In this document: positions 11,268 to 21,826 of the stretch, in pieces
Layout: each line of letters opens with the position of its first letter
Position numbering within the stretch: position 1 is the first letter of the stretch
Origin: Thalassia testudinum
Taxonomy: Eukaryota > Streptophyta > Magnoliopsida > Alismatales > Hydrocharitaceae
Reading direction: 5' to 3'
DNA length: 64,000 nt
Assembly: GCA_037157565.1 (NCBI GenBank)
Contig: JAZHRO010000002.1
Location: forward strand, 73,706,001-73,770,000
Notes under the pieces: generated by a model
Databases searched by the model: none
What the model was told of the DNA's origin: nothing
Seen by the model: only the letters and a program-made list of their open reading frames with translations
Position numbers and translations under genes: made by a program

Positions 11268-11355
11268 GTCTGATAAGGTGATGCGACTCACATTTTAAGC
11301 CATCCGATCGTACGATCGGACGGCTTAAAATGTGAGTCGCATCACCTTATCGGAC
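11268..11355. repeat. 88-bp near-perfect palindrome
   Basis: Two 44-bp arms meet at 11311/11312 with no spacer. The inner 40 bp pair with a single mismatch, and one further mismatch lies near the tips. The centre reads CGATCGTACGATCG. The homologous LTR at 25098-26818 has recognisable sequence for only one arm (about 26000-26045), so the palindrome probably arose in the D lineage by inverted duplication of that arm. Confidence 0.9.
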
Positions 11356-11604
11356 GACTGAGGTGAATTGCATGCGATGAAGATTCAAAGGTGGTGAGCG
11401 ATGCGCTCTCAACCACATGATCAGGATCCAAAGGCCCGGCATGCGCCACGTGGTGCAATCTGAGGCGACGTGTGCATATAAGGTGTTATGAAGGCTATTT
11501 TGGGACACAATCTAATTTGTTAATCTCCTGATTGACAGATCTAATGGCTCCAAGGGTGTTGCACAAGTTGGGGGCCCAAATACCAGCTTTACCTCTCATT
11601 TTGG

Positions 11605-11615
11605 CTATAAAAAGG
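11605..11615 (+). promoter_or_regulatory. TATA box in D LTR
   Basis: CTATAAAAAGG in element sense, ~1.25 kb into the LTR. It is a classical Pol II TATA box and probably marks the end of U3. No USE motif lies upstream, unlike the A/C type LTRs. Confidence 0.5.
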
Positions 11616-12241
11616 ACCCTAGAACTCCCATTTGAAGGCATCTCATCCTCCAGTCAACACATCTCTTCCTCCATCTATTCCTCTAGACATCTCCAAGCGC
11701 TCTCTTCCTCTGAGGCATCCATCAAGACCACCTTGGTGCACCGCTGCTACTTTCTCCAATCTCTCCAAAGGCCACCAGGACCACCCTTAGTGCCTTTGTT
11801 CTAGTAAATAAATCGTTGTTTTAGTTCTAGTAGTTTTTCTAGTGATTCTTCTAGTTATAGTTATTCTTCTGTTTGAACAACCTGATTACTATCTGAATAG
11901 ATTTGCATTATATAAATATCATATTATTCTAGTTCTAGTTAGTTCTGAATCAGTATTACAATCAAGTCATTTTCTGCCTCCCTAAATTCGACCGGAACTC
12001 ACCATCTCGTTATATTTATTTGTTTCGATGTATTTTCGCACTATACTATAATGTAATTATCTTAAAACGCTATTTCACACTGAACACTAATAAACAACAT
12101 CAAAAATAGAACAACCCAGATACAATTCGTCCCTCTTGATATCACCCATGCACTCTTAAAGACTCCCTGATTTTTGCTTGAAGATCTACATGCAATACCT
12201 TACTTAAGAACACCCATGATTTACTGTAATTAACTTTTTGT

Positions 12242-13000
12242 CTAGAACATGCTTACTTTTTGTATTTGCATAGCTTCTTTTGGGGTGGCTCTTCTAAACA
12301 AAATAGTATCATCCGCAAACATCAAATGTGTAAACAGAGTGGAATTCCTATGGAATAAATACCCTAATAGCAAGTTATTATGGAGTACCTTTGTTCTTGA
12401 GAGGTATTCAAAGCACAAAATAAAAATATAAGGCAATAAAGGACAACCTTGCCTCACTCCTCTCGATGGATAAATGACATTAGTAGGATTCCCATTAACG
12501 AACACTTGAAAGGTGGTTGAAGTTATACAAGACATGATCAGATTAACAAGCATTGTTAGTTCCTTCAGTTGGCATAAATAAAATTTTACAAAATCCCACT
12601 CCACTCTATGAAAGGCCTTCTCCATGTTTAGCTTTATCATCATGGATCCATTACTCCTTTTGGACTTCTTCATTGAATACACGACCTCCTTTTCAAGAGC
12701 CATATTGTCAGCTATTGGCCTTTTAGAAAGAAAGCCTGACTGGTTATGGGGAACAATTCTCTTCAAAATGGGCTTTAACCTTTGAGCAGCCAACTTTGCA
12801 ACCAACTTGTAAAGTGTGTTCGTCAAGCTGATAGGCTTATAGTCCCTTGGTTCCTTTGGACTATGCGATTTTGGTGTGAGCACAAGGAAAGTTTTGCTCA
12901 TCTGAGTGAGCATTGACTGATCATGAAAACAATCCTGCACAAAAGTGAACTTTTTTAATCGTACCCCAACACTTTTGATAAAATAATGCTGGGAGACCAT
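12242..13000 (-). pseudogene. L1-type LINE reverse transcriptase fragment
   Basis: The frame carries the core of a non-LTR retrotransposon RT: PRDYKPISLTNTLYKLVAK, NQSGFLSKRPIADN, then KLNMEKAFHRVEW, GVRQGCPLLPYIF and FADDTILF. These are fingers and palm motifs of the plant L1 clade. Motif A normally has a catalytic Asp (LDxxKAFD); here it reads LNMEKAFH, so the catalytic aspartate is lost and the enzyme should be dead. The frame is open for only ~250 residues, with no RNase H or zinc region visible before the D LTR begins at 12099. Element D may have inserted into, or truncated, this LINE. Confidence 0.85.
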
Positions 13001-13990
13001 CTAGACCTGAACTCTTACATGGATTCATGTTGTAAAGAGTATTTTGGATCTCTTCTTCCCTTCGCACCTGCTTATACCAAGACTACTCAATTCCATCTGC
13101 CAAATCTTCTACATTGAATAACTCCATTAGATTAAAATCATCCAACTACAATGTATATAAAGACATAAAAATTGTAGAAACAACTCATGATTTTTCTTTT
13201 ATCACCTGTTTCCTCTCCACTCAATAAGATAATCCAGTCTATGCTATTTTCCATTTTTCTGTTCTGAGCATAAAGATGATAATATCTAGTATTTCTATCT
13301 TCGCTCTGCACCCACCTCTGTTTGGACCTTTGACGCCAGTGTATCTCTTCCTGCAGCAGAATCTCTTCATATTGGCTTTGTAGTCTTCTTTCCTCACTCC
13401 AATCAGCATCATCTTTAATATTCTACTGTACTTCTAAAATTTTCCTTTCAATACTTTCCTTCTTTTTCTTCCAGTTCACCTTTGGTCTTGATTGCCATTC
13501 GTTCAATTTTTGTGCCACACGCTGAGATCTCTCATAAATTGTATAGTTTCCTGACCAACCATTTGCCACAATCTTTTGAAAACCTTCATGCAAACTATAC
13601 TGTGCAGCCATCCTCCAAATACGTGATGATCTCCTATTTTTCCTATTCAATCTAAGTAAGATTGGGCTATGATCACTGCCTAAAGGCTGGAAGATGCAAG
13701 ACTCATGTGTCAGGATAATTAATACTCCAACTACCTAAGATGAACACCCTATCTAACCTTTCCTTAATTAAGAATTGGGGCTAACATTTATTAGACCAAG
13801 TGTAAGCATGTCTAAAGTATCCAAGATCATAAGTCCCAAGTTCATAGTGAAATTTTTTAAATGCCAAAATTCCCTTGAAGGAATCATTGCACCTTCATAT
13901 TTATCAACCTGTGACAGAATAGCATTACAATATCTCATACATACCAAATTGTCTTCATATCTATGCAATAGCCTTTCCATTCTATTCTAG
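13001..13990 (-). pseudogene. LINE endonuclease and endonuclease-RT linker, broken frames
   Basis: Upstream of the RT on the same strand are short open pieces in different frames. 13423-13650 encodes NRKNRRSSRIWRMAAQ..., like the linker after the endonuclease. 13768-13980 encodes EFWHLKNFTMNLGLMILDTLD..., resembling the C-terminal part of an APE-type endonuclease. Frameshifts and stops separate them. 13001-13422 also reads as decayed LINE sequence on this strand. The N-terminal endonuclease and ORF1 are missing, and the element stops at the tandem duplication beginning at 13936. Confidence 0.65.
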
Positions 13991-14315
13991 AATTTCCTCC
14001 TTGCATTCTATTTTGGTAGAGGGTGCCGATTTCAATCCATCTGAATCAAAATCAACTTAAATTATTTTTTTTGTAAAACTTAGGGGTGCTGGTTTCATTC
14101 CGTTTGAATTAAAATCAACTTAAAACATACATACCAAACTTTCTTCATATCTATGCAATAGCATTTCCATTCTATTCTAAAATTTCCTCCTTGCATTCTA
14201 TTTTGGTAGGGGTTGATGATTTCATTCCATCTGAATCAGAATCAACTTAAAATTGATTTATTTGTAAAACGTAAAGGTGCTGATTTCATTCCGTTCAAAC
14301 TAAAATCAACTTAAA
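13936..14315. repeat. Tandem duplication, two ~190-bp units
   Basis: CATACATACCAAA...CTATGCAATAGC starts at 13936 and again at 14126, giving a 190-bp period. The first unit includes the last bases of the LINE endonuclease remnant. Inside each unit a shorter motif (GGTGCTGATTTCATTCC...AATCAACTT) occurs twice, ~80 bp apart. The copies differ by scattered substitutions, so the duplication is not recent. Confidence 0.8.
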
Positions 14316-14956
14316 CTTAATTTTTAACTTGCAACTTGATGGGAGAGTAAAAAAATTAAAATCATATCAAAATTTTACTACTCAAATAATTACTGCAACA
14401 AAGAAAAGTCAAAAAGTAAAAAAACACACATTTCAACGTGTTTTGAAATGTATGATAGCTTCAATCGGTATACTTTAGTTTTCCATCGGTTAAAAATCAA
14501 AATATACCCGTCGAAAATGAAAATACACCAATATATTTTAACTTTCCACCAATAAAAAATAAGTTTTCACTTGAAAAGTGAAAAATACCTTTTCACCTAT
14601 AAGTTTTTGATTTAAGATTTAGGATAAAAATTATTTTCCAATTGAAAAATCACTTTACGTAGTTATAAAAGGATTGAAAATAAAAAATATCAATTTATTT
14701 TCATTTTTAACCTAAGTATTTTCATTTTTTTACCGATGTAAAACCAAAATATACCGGTTGAAAATCAAAATACATCAGTATATTTTGTTAAGTGATGGAT
14801 ATGTGTTGCAAAATATATTATAATATACATTTATGTATTTTTATCTAAATTTTTTTTTTCAAATCTTAATCTAAAAATAAGAATTTTTTATTTATTATTA
14901 TATAAAAATCTAATATAAATACTATACTCATGGCATATGTTAATCTAAACAAATAA

Positions 14957-14990
<34 letters not shown>

Positions 14991-16200
14991 GATGGCTTCA
15001 ATGAAAAGAGAAAAGCTGTGAGAAAGATAAGCATGGGAAAAAAATCAAGAAAATAATTAAAGGAGCATTACTCGTGCAGAGAGAGAAAGAGAGGATGGAC
15101 ACAACAAAATAAAAAAAGAAAAGAAAATAAAGGAACAATGCATGCTGTCATCGTGGACAGGGAGAGGGACTGTCAGGGAAAGAAATGAGAGCGCACAAGA
15201 AAATCAAATAAATAAATAGTAAAGTAAACGATGGTGTAACAACGACTCTTCATAGTTTATATAGAAATGGAGAAGATAAAACTGAAACTACGTATATTTC
15301 AATTGAATTTGAATTTGAATTTAGAAACTTGGCCAAGGCTACATCTTTTATCACCGTTATGATCAAATATGGTAGTTTTCCTTGGTGCAGGGAGGCAAAT
15401 AAAGGATTGTGAGTGTCAAAACTACTTTGGTCCCACAACAAAACGAGTAAAGTAATAGAATCTGACAACACGGGATTGAGACTACCGACGAGCAAAAGAA
15501 GGGATTTCCACGTAAAGTAGTCCATATTCTCTATGCATACGAGAGAACCAAACTACTAAACGAGTCACTCCTCTAGCCAACAATTCCCTGAGCCTATACG
15601 GGGGAGGGAAATAAAAAGTTTAATTCGGACATGAAAGGCTTTTATTCGTCCAAATAATTCCTGTGAAAGGCTTAATTTTGCAATGAAAGGTCTTCTATCC
15701 CAAATAACTCTAATTCTGAAGTAATTAGGTTTTTCCTAATTTTATATTATACAAACACCGCTATTTCAGTTTTACACTTACAATACCTCCTCATTCTACC
15801 TCTTATGTGAAATTAAACCAATTCCACCTCTCTATACATCACATCACATCTTATTTTTTGCTTCATTCCAACTTTCAATTCGTTAAAATCTCAAAAGAGG
15901 AATTAATTTACCCAAATGGACCCTTGGAGAATTTTCTTGCTCTCTTTACTACTAATTGAATGTAATGGACTCGACATGAAAAGTGAAAGAGTATTGCAAT
16001 GAATGATGAGCACAATAAATTGTTAATCCAGTTCCATCTCATGGGTGTACGCTTGTGGAGGAAATCTAACCCTCAACTATCCAATAAAGATTTGCAGGAG
16101 CACATCATGGGGGATCGCCTCTTTTTTGGATGGATGAAGCTTCCTTTTATAAGGAATTCTTTACTTGTTACGAGGAAAACAACAATAACTCTTTAGGGAG
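14316..16200. other. AT-rich interval without recognised genes
   Basis: 14400-14830 carries loosely repeated words (AAAATATACCGGTTGAAAATC-like copies near 14490 and 14745). 14959-14988 is an (AT)n microsatellite. 14990-16200 has purine-rich patches and isolated frames of 60-90 codons (for example minus 15250-15525 and plus 15999-16196) with no recognisable domain. I see no structure that supports a gene. Confidence 0.5.
14959..14988. repeat. (AT)n microsatellite
   Basis: About 15 uninterrupted AT dinucleotides, self-complementary. Confidence 0.9.
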
Positions 16201-16794
16201 ACTTATTTCTAGCAAATTGCCTTGTTAACCATGTTGGCATCTCTATTCTTGTGTTGTTGTTTCAATTCTTATGCTGCCATCTTGGCTTTTACTCCTTTAG
16301 GTCTTAGTGCCACCCGAGGCTCATGGCAATCGGGTTGGTGGAGTGTCCTCGGATAAGTGATTTAGCTAACTAGTTCCAGGTAGATTGCCTTAGGCAGGGG
16401 CACTATCATCTAGCCAGGCGTGCCCTACTCCTAGGCCAGGTTGGTTCGCTTTTTGGGATGGCCTTGATGGGCTTCTTAGACTTGTTCAGTAAGGGTTAAT
16501 TATTTTCTTTATCAGTTGCCCTCACTCTCGTAATCTAGTTATGCTGACTATAAGAGTATCTTGTTCGTCTCTCTCTTTTTTTTCCGTACCTCCCCTTGCC
16601 CTTAGCAGCTACAGCCTGAGTGTGCCAAGGGGTAGTGCTTTTGTGCCCCTTGTTACCTAGAGTTGGAAGGCACTGCTGCCTATGTGTTGCTTAGGTGGTG
16701 GTTTTCCTTGCCTTTGTTACTTAGGAGAAAGTGTTGTTGATGGCATGTTGTTTTGGTGAATTACGTGGTGACTACCTGCCTCCTTTTTCTACGA

Positions 16795-17400
16795 GAGTTG
16801 ATTTGTTTTGGTGACCTTCTCGCCTACTCAATGAGGCAAGTTCTGCTTTTGGCTACCTCCCCCTTTCGAGGGGCTCCTCGTTTCGGTGGGCTTCCCACCT
16901 ACTTAATGAAGTGGATTGCACTTCTTGTCCCCTCCCTCTTTTAGGGGCTCACTAGTTCTGGCAACCTTCCATCCACTTGTAAGGCAGGTTCCACTTCTTG
17001 CTACCTTCACCTTTAGGGGGGATCCTCGTTCCAGCAAGCTTCTCGCTTGCTTAGTGAAGCGAGTAGCTCTTCTTGTCCCTTCCCTCTTTGGGGGGCTTGC
17101 TGGTTCCGGTAGCCTTCTACCTACTCAGAGAGGTAGGTGACCCTTCCTAATGCCTACCTCTTTTGTGGGGCTCACTTGTTCCAACATCCCTCCTACCTGC
17201 TCAATGAGCCAGGTGACCCTTTCTACCCCTCTATCTTTTGGGTAGTTCGCTTGTTCTAGTGGCCTTCCTGCTTGCTCAATGAGGCGGGTGACCCTTGCTG
17301 CCCTTCCTTCTTTCAGGGACTCATTTGTTCTAGCAACCTTCTCGCCTGCTCAATGAGGCAAGTGACCCTTTCTACCCATTCTCTCCTCTGGGGGGCTTGT
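16795..17400. repeat. 75-bp minisatellite, ~8 units, left outer arm of foldback element G
   Basis: The word CTCAATGAGG or a near match recurs at about 16827, 16902, 16976, 17051, 17124, 17200, 17275 and 17350, a period of 73-76 bp. Each unit also carries a CCCTCTTT-GGGG-CTCGCTTGTTC block. Units differ from each other by ~15-25% by eye. Two units of the same repeat lie in reverse orientation at 27895-28050. The short frames across this stretch are by-products of the repetition. Confidence 0.85.
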
Positions 17401-20285
17401 TCTTTATTTGCACTTGGTGGGCATTTGCTACTCGTAGTACTTCCAAGTCTTCCGTCCTCTCTAGGGGGTACTTGACGAGTCAATCTTCACTTTTGTTAAA
17501 ATTTTAAACATGAAATGACGTGTTGTTGTAAAGCATTTGTGGTGGAAAATCGACTATCAAAACATTAATTATTTCTAACCACAATGATTAGGTCGTCTCC
17601 ACAGGAAGGAATTAGCCTATTGAAATGATTAAAGATGACGTATCTACTCAGGAATATCAATGGATATGCATTCGAACTCTTGCAACATTATTTCAAATCT
17701 AATTCAACTTTCTACGCAATTACTTCATATCAGGAGGGTTCTTCTGCAAATTCATTGCAATATATTAAATCATTAAATAAATGAATAGTAAAGTGGCAAT
17801 GGTATTTTTCGTAAATATTAATTGAAGCTTTACTATAGCGAAACAGAGCATTCCTTTGTCGTGTTCTCGTGAGGAGGAGGGTCCACGACCGACGACAAGG
17901 ATTGAGAGGAAGGTTCACATCGACAAGGGCTTCTCATTGACAATCTTAGCGGGGGCTAAGATGGTCGGAGTTGTCGCCGACGAGGAGGAAGCCGTCGGTG
18001 GGGGCGAGTGATCATCAACGTGTGTGGGCTGGTATTGGTGACGCTGTGGGCGTGGCCGTGCTCAAGAGGTCGAGGCGAACTCAACGGAGGTGACGGCGTG
18101 GAGAACAACATTCGGACGAGGTGGCTGCATGGAGGTGTTTGATGCCAGTGATGGGTTCTTTCGAAGAAGATGAACAGTGTGCTAAGTTGAAGAAGCTACA
18201 CCTGTTGCCGTGGCCCACGAAGGTGGCACGATGGCGCACGTGTAAAGGCGCGCGAGGGCACACACAAGAGCACACGAGGGGATGCGCTGCGGTGCACGTG
18301 CGTGGCTGGTGGCAAGGCCAGGCATGGCTAATTGCTTGCGCGTGGTTGCTAGCATTAGGGGTAGGTGCTGATGATGGTGGTGATGCTCTCTGTCACTGAG
18401 CACCACAAGTCGAGGGTGATAGCAAGGTTGATGATGGAGAGATCTCAGGCCACGGTGTGCGCCATGTCCATTGATGAGAACCTCATCATAAACCCTAACA
18501 AGTACATTTGCACCTAATAAATTGAACAAAAGCTCCTACATAACCTAAGGGAAAGCCTAAATCAGGGAATTGTTAATCAGAGAATAAAACATTATATAAG
18601 GGGTAAAACTGTAATTTTACCATTGCAATGCATAAACGAGATTTCTAAGGGTCTAGACATAGGTCAAGTGAACCTAATAAAGGAAAAAGTGGGATGGTTT
18701 GGTCAGAAAAGGGTTATGATAAAATCTGGGAATTAAATGACATTCTACAACCCTAAAACAAATCCACTTTAATTCACGAAATTTCAGGCAAGATAAAAAT
18801 CTACTAAACCCTCTAAAATTCATGAAAAAGTATCCCCTAGGGTTTAGAACCTTCAATTTGGCCGTTGGAACCTGTTTTGACCTAGATTGAGGTCCATACC
18901 CAATTTTTGACCTAATTTAGATTTTTTGTGCAAAATATCTGGCCAAACGTAGTCAAACCTAAAATTCAACTTCACCATTGGATTCCTTAGGTCCAAATTA
19001 TGTTTATACCAAAATTTGGACCTAAGGGAAGGTCGTCTTAACCTACTTTACAAAATGGTCCTCAATAATTACTTTCTGACCCTTAGCTTTTGAAACCTTG
19101 CAATTACCCCCTCAACTTTCCCGTCATTTTCTTCAATCCGATCCTTCTGCCACCCACAGCAGTAGGCCATACCTCCGGTGACTTTGCGCGGAGGATGGCG
19201 TCGCGCATGCCTGGGGAGACAGCCCCAGATTTGAAAGGGAGACTCTTTGCGATGTCCCCTACCGCATGGGCAGGCTCCCATGCCCTGTCGACCGCCATAC
19301 CTCTCGTGCGAACGCGCGAGAGGTATGGGTCTCCGTCTGCCACAACTCTGGTGAGGTTTTTCCCGCTGCTTTTGCGCACCTCCCAGCCAACTCTCGCCTA
19401 TTTAAGGAGCGGCACACCTCGCTGCATCCTTCAAGCTTCGTTTGGCCTGAGATCCCCCCTCCTATTCGTCTCCCACCAACTTCGGCCAATTGCCAGAGCT
19501 TCTGGTGACATTCCCTCTCCTCTCTCATTGCTCTGCCACAGTACCAGTGGCAGAGCTACCTCCGCCGTCTTCTGTCGCACCGTGCCATACCAGCAGGTGC
19601 CCTCTAGCTCCTCTTCCTCATCGCCGTTCTCTCCCCTAGCACCTTCGTCTCCGGCGACGGCAGCACCGGCCACTCGCCACCTCCGCATCCCCTCCTTCAC
19701 TCTGGACTCATAGCTAAGTCCCTCTCACCCTCTTTATTTACCCTCTGCCAATTTGTTATTTCAACCCCTCGACAACCGTAAGCCACCACCATCTCCTCCA
19801 CCTCCGGCAGACCACCGGTGAGGTGTCTCCATCACCTCCCCACACCCATCCACCTCACCAGACCCCTCAGAAGCATCACCTCCACCCACTGATCACCCTG
19901 CGACCCTCCACTGACCACGCCACCCATTGAAACCCTTCCCCGAACACACCCACCTGCACACACACAATGTGCCCTAGGCACACACGCACAGGCGACATCA
20001 TGCCACGCTGACCCCTGAGTTATCTTCATCGTGCTCTGGCGAAGCTCGCCGAGCGTTCTGATAGGGCCGCAAGGCCGTATTTGTGGTTTCAGGTTCTGAG
20101 CTTCCGTCGCCATTGACGCTGATCTTGGAGCAAGCTCGCAAGCAGCTCCAGGAGATGAGCCCAGGTTGCGCGGAAGACTTCCATGAACAGCTCCAGGTCT
20201 TCAATTGGCATCTAAAGCCTTTGCTGGAGTGGCGATTGCTTGCGCTTGCTGCTGCCAGGTGCGCAACAAGGAGGTGGGAACTTTA

Positions 20286-20591
20286 GTCCCACCTCGGGCG
20301 TTTATGAGCACCCCACAGGGCATAAATTGAGAAAGTGATTAAGGCTTATCACCTCAGTCGCACAGGGTGAGGTCCCTCTCACCCGCTCACCCGGCCTCGT
20401 TCACGACCACCCCCCACGGACCTGGCCCGACCCGTTTACCTAAGCCTAGCACACCTCGCCCACCACTGCACGTAGGTGGGCCTGGTCCCAGGCGCGTTAA
20501 CCCGACCTGTATACCCGAGCAGGTTCTAGGAGAGAGAACCCTGGAGTGAAATAGAGAGAGCGAGACACGGGGAGGGTAGGGGTTAGGTTTT
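20286..20591 (+). ncRNA. Predicted Pol III type-3 transcription unit in the solo LTR
   Basis: In order: USE-like GTCCCACCTCG (20286-20296, one mismatch to RTCCCACATCG), 24 bp, CATAAATT (20321-20328), then the hairpin GGGTGAGGTCCCTCTCACCC starting at 20365, then the first T4 run (20588-20591). A 23-24 bp USE-TATA gap is the Pol III arrangement in plant snRNA genes (established). If used, the start would lie ~25-30 nt after the TATA box, giving an RNA of ~240-250 nt. The transcript itself is inference; no known RNA family is recognised. Confidence 0.4.
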
Positions 20592-20597
20592 GCCTAA

Positions 20598-20995
20598 CCA
20601 TGCTTGTGCAGGGAAGCTGAAGAAGAAGAAGGAGGAAGAGGAAGCAGAAGAAGAGAAGAAGAAGCAGCCAAGGACTTAGCTGCACAGAGGAGCAGAAGCT
20701 GGAGAAGAGGAAGAAAGGAAAGGAAGAAAAGACGAAGGAGAAGGAGCTGACGTAGAAGAAGAGGAAGAGGAGAAGCCAACTGAAGAAAAAGAAGGCAGAG
20801 ACAGAGCCAAAGGGAAAAGAAGAAAAGTTGCCACAAAGAGGAAGGCCAAGCAAGGAGAGAAAGAAGAGAAGAAGCCAAGGAGAAGAAGAAACAGCAGCAG
20901 CAGCATCTAAAGAGAAAGAAGAGAAGAAGCCAAGGAGAAGAAGAAGCAGCAACAGCAGCAGTGGCAGCTAAAGAGAAAGGAAGAAGAAGAAGGAA
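20598..20995 (+). repeat. Long GAA/GGA-rich purine tract
   Basis: About 400 bp of nearly pure purine on the element-sense strand, interrupted by a few pyrimidines. It produces the Leu/Ser/Phe-rich frames on the other strand. The same position in the C LTRs (52015-52260, 62963-63208) and the A LTR (31857-31975) carries a shorter version, read as CTT-rich on the plus strand. Confidence 0.8.
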
Positions 20996-21826
20996 AATAC
21001 GTGCACTGTAGCAAGTGGCTACTTAAGGCGTCTGATTCCCAGAATCAGATGTCTGAAGACAGAAAGAAGATGAGAAAGAAGAACAAAGAAGAAAGAAAGA
21101 AGAAAAGAAAAGAGAAGATTTTATTCCTCTCTCTAGTTTTTTGTAAAACAGTGTATTATTGTAAATTGTGATTTTCTATACTTCTAAAATCAAGCTTGCT
21201 CCCTAAGTTCGACCTCGGAACAATTTAATTTTGAGTAATAAAATCAAATCAAACTCAATGACGATCCTAAAAAGATCACCACCATCCATGGTGTGCGCCT
21301 CCTTCACAGTGGATAGGATGGGGGAAGATGGAAGATGAAGATGATCCCCCCCTGCGCACGAGCCTCTTTTATAGAAATCCTCGCTGACTCCCTTAATTTG
21401 CGTTGTTCTGAAGTCTTCTCCAAGAACCTGAAGATATTGATGTGGTGGTCGCAAACCTCGGGGGTGGGGTGGGGGGGAAAGAAGGGGTTGCGGTGTTGCA
21501 AGACTCTCGTAAAGGCGATGCAAGAATGGCTGATGAAGATTTTGCACACATCCACCTGGTTTTTCACAGTGTTTCGTATTTTTTCTGCAAATATCCCTGG
21601 AAGAAATATGTAATTATTTTTTACTTGAAAATACACCAAGACACAACCTATACCAATATTTATTTTGCACTCTATCTTAGAAGAACTAACAAGCAGATGC
21701 ATAAAAGTTATGACAATCTATATTTACTTATTATGAACTAATATGCATGAGTTAATGCATATAAATAACATGGAATCAACACTTTTAGGCAACATAATTG
21801 TCCACTAAAGTGGATTCATCAGTGCT

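Larger units (their letters stand above)
10353..12099 (+). mobile_element. 3' LTR of element D (OTA-type Gypsy)
   Basis: A 1747-bp LTR from TGATTGCGTAGCAATCA to ...AACAACA. The left edge is set by the polypurine tract. The right edge is set by comparison with the related LTR at 25098-26818, which ends (in element sense) with CTGCTACAACA. It contains the start hairpin TGATTGC/GCAATCA, a near-perfect 88-bp palindrome (11268-11355), a TATA box (11605-11615) and the conserved U5 motif CTCCCTAAATTCGACCGG (11978-11995). The frames at 10706-11093 are conserved in the homologous LTR only as diverged non-coding sequence, so I do not call them genes. A possible target duplicate is TCAAA at 12100, but its partner is not in view. 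Confidence 0.75.
18472..21284 (+). mobile_element. Nested solo LTR, OTA-type Gypsy, A/C family
   Basis: A 2813-bp LTR from TGATGAGAACCTCATCA to CACCACCA, flanked by perfect 5-bp target duplications TCCAT (18467-18471 and 21285-21289). It is homologous along its length to the LTRs of C (51825-54566) and A (31497-34188), in opposite orientation. Shared landmarks are the start hairpin, CTAAACCC-rich U3 sequence, GC-rich middle, the USE/TATA unit at 20286-20591, a long GAA-rich tract and the U5 motif GCTCCCTAAGTTCGACCTCGG at 21198-21218. Frames inside the GC-rich part (19090-19713, 20497-20952) are not conserved as proteins in A and C and are rejected. Confidence 0.9.
17473..21821 (-). mobile_element. 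Solo LTR inserted in the left arm of G (contains a nested solo LTR)
   Basis: It begins TGACGAGTC and ends ATTCATCA, and is flanked by GTACT (17468-17472) and GTGCT (21822-21826), a 5-bp target duplication with one substitution. The opposite arm of G (about 27780-27850) lacks the insertion, which confirms both edges. Without the nested LTR (18472-21284 plus 5 bp) it is ~1.53 kb. The motif GGTCGTCTCCACAGGAA near 17592 resembles the U5 motif of OTA LTRs, and CTATAAAAG at 21374-21366 (minus) is a likely TATA box. The orientation is inferred from these. Confidence 0.75.

Noticed and set aside
15250..15525. 91-codon minus-strand frame
   Set aside because: No conserved motif and no neighbouring gene features, and AT-rich intergenic DNA gives such frames by chance.
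16795..17400. The 75-bp repeats as a CRISPR array or centromeric satellite
   Set aside because: Repeats are contiguous and diverged, with no unique spacers, and the same unit occurs reversed in the other arm of a dispersed element. Eight units are too few for a centromere array.
19090..19713. 207-codon frame in the solo LTR, and the C LTR frames at 51956-53969
   Set aside because: The corresponding stretches of the homologous LTRs do not keep the frame. Composition (Ser/Pro/Arg or Leu/Phe) follows local CT-rich repeats.
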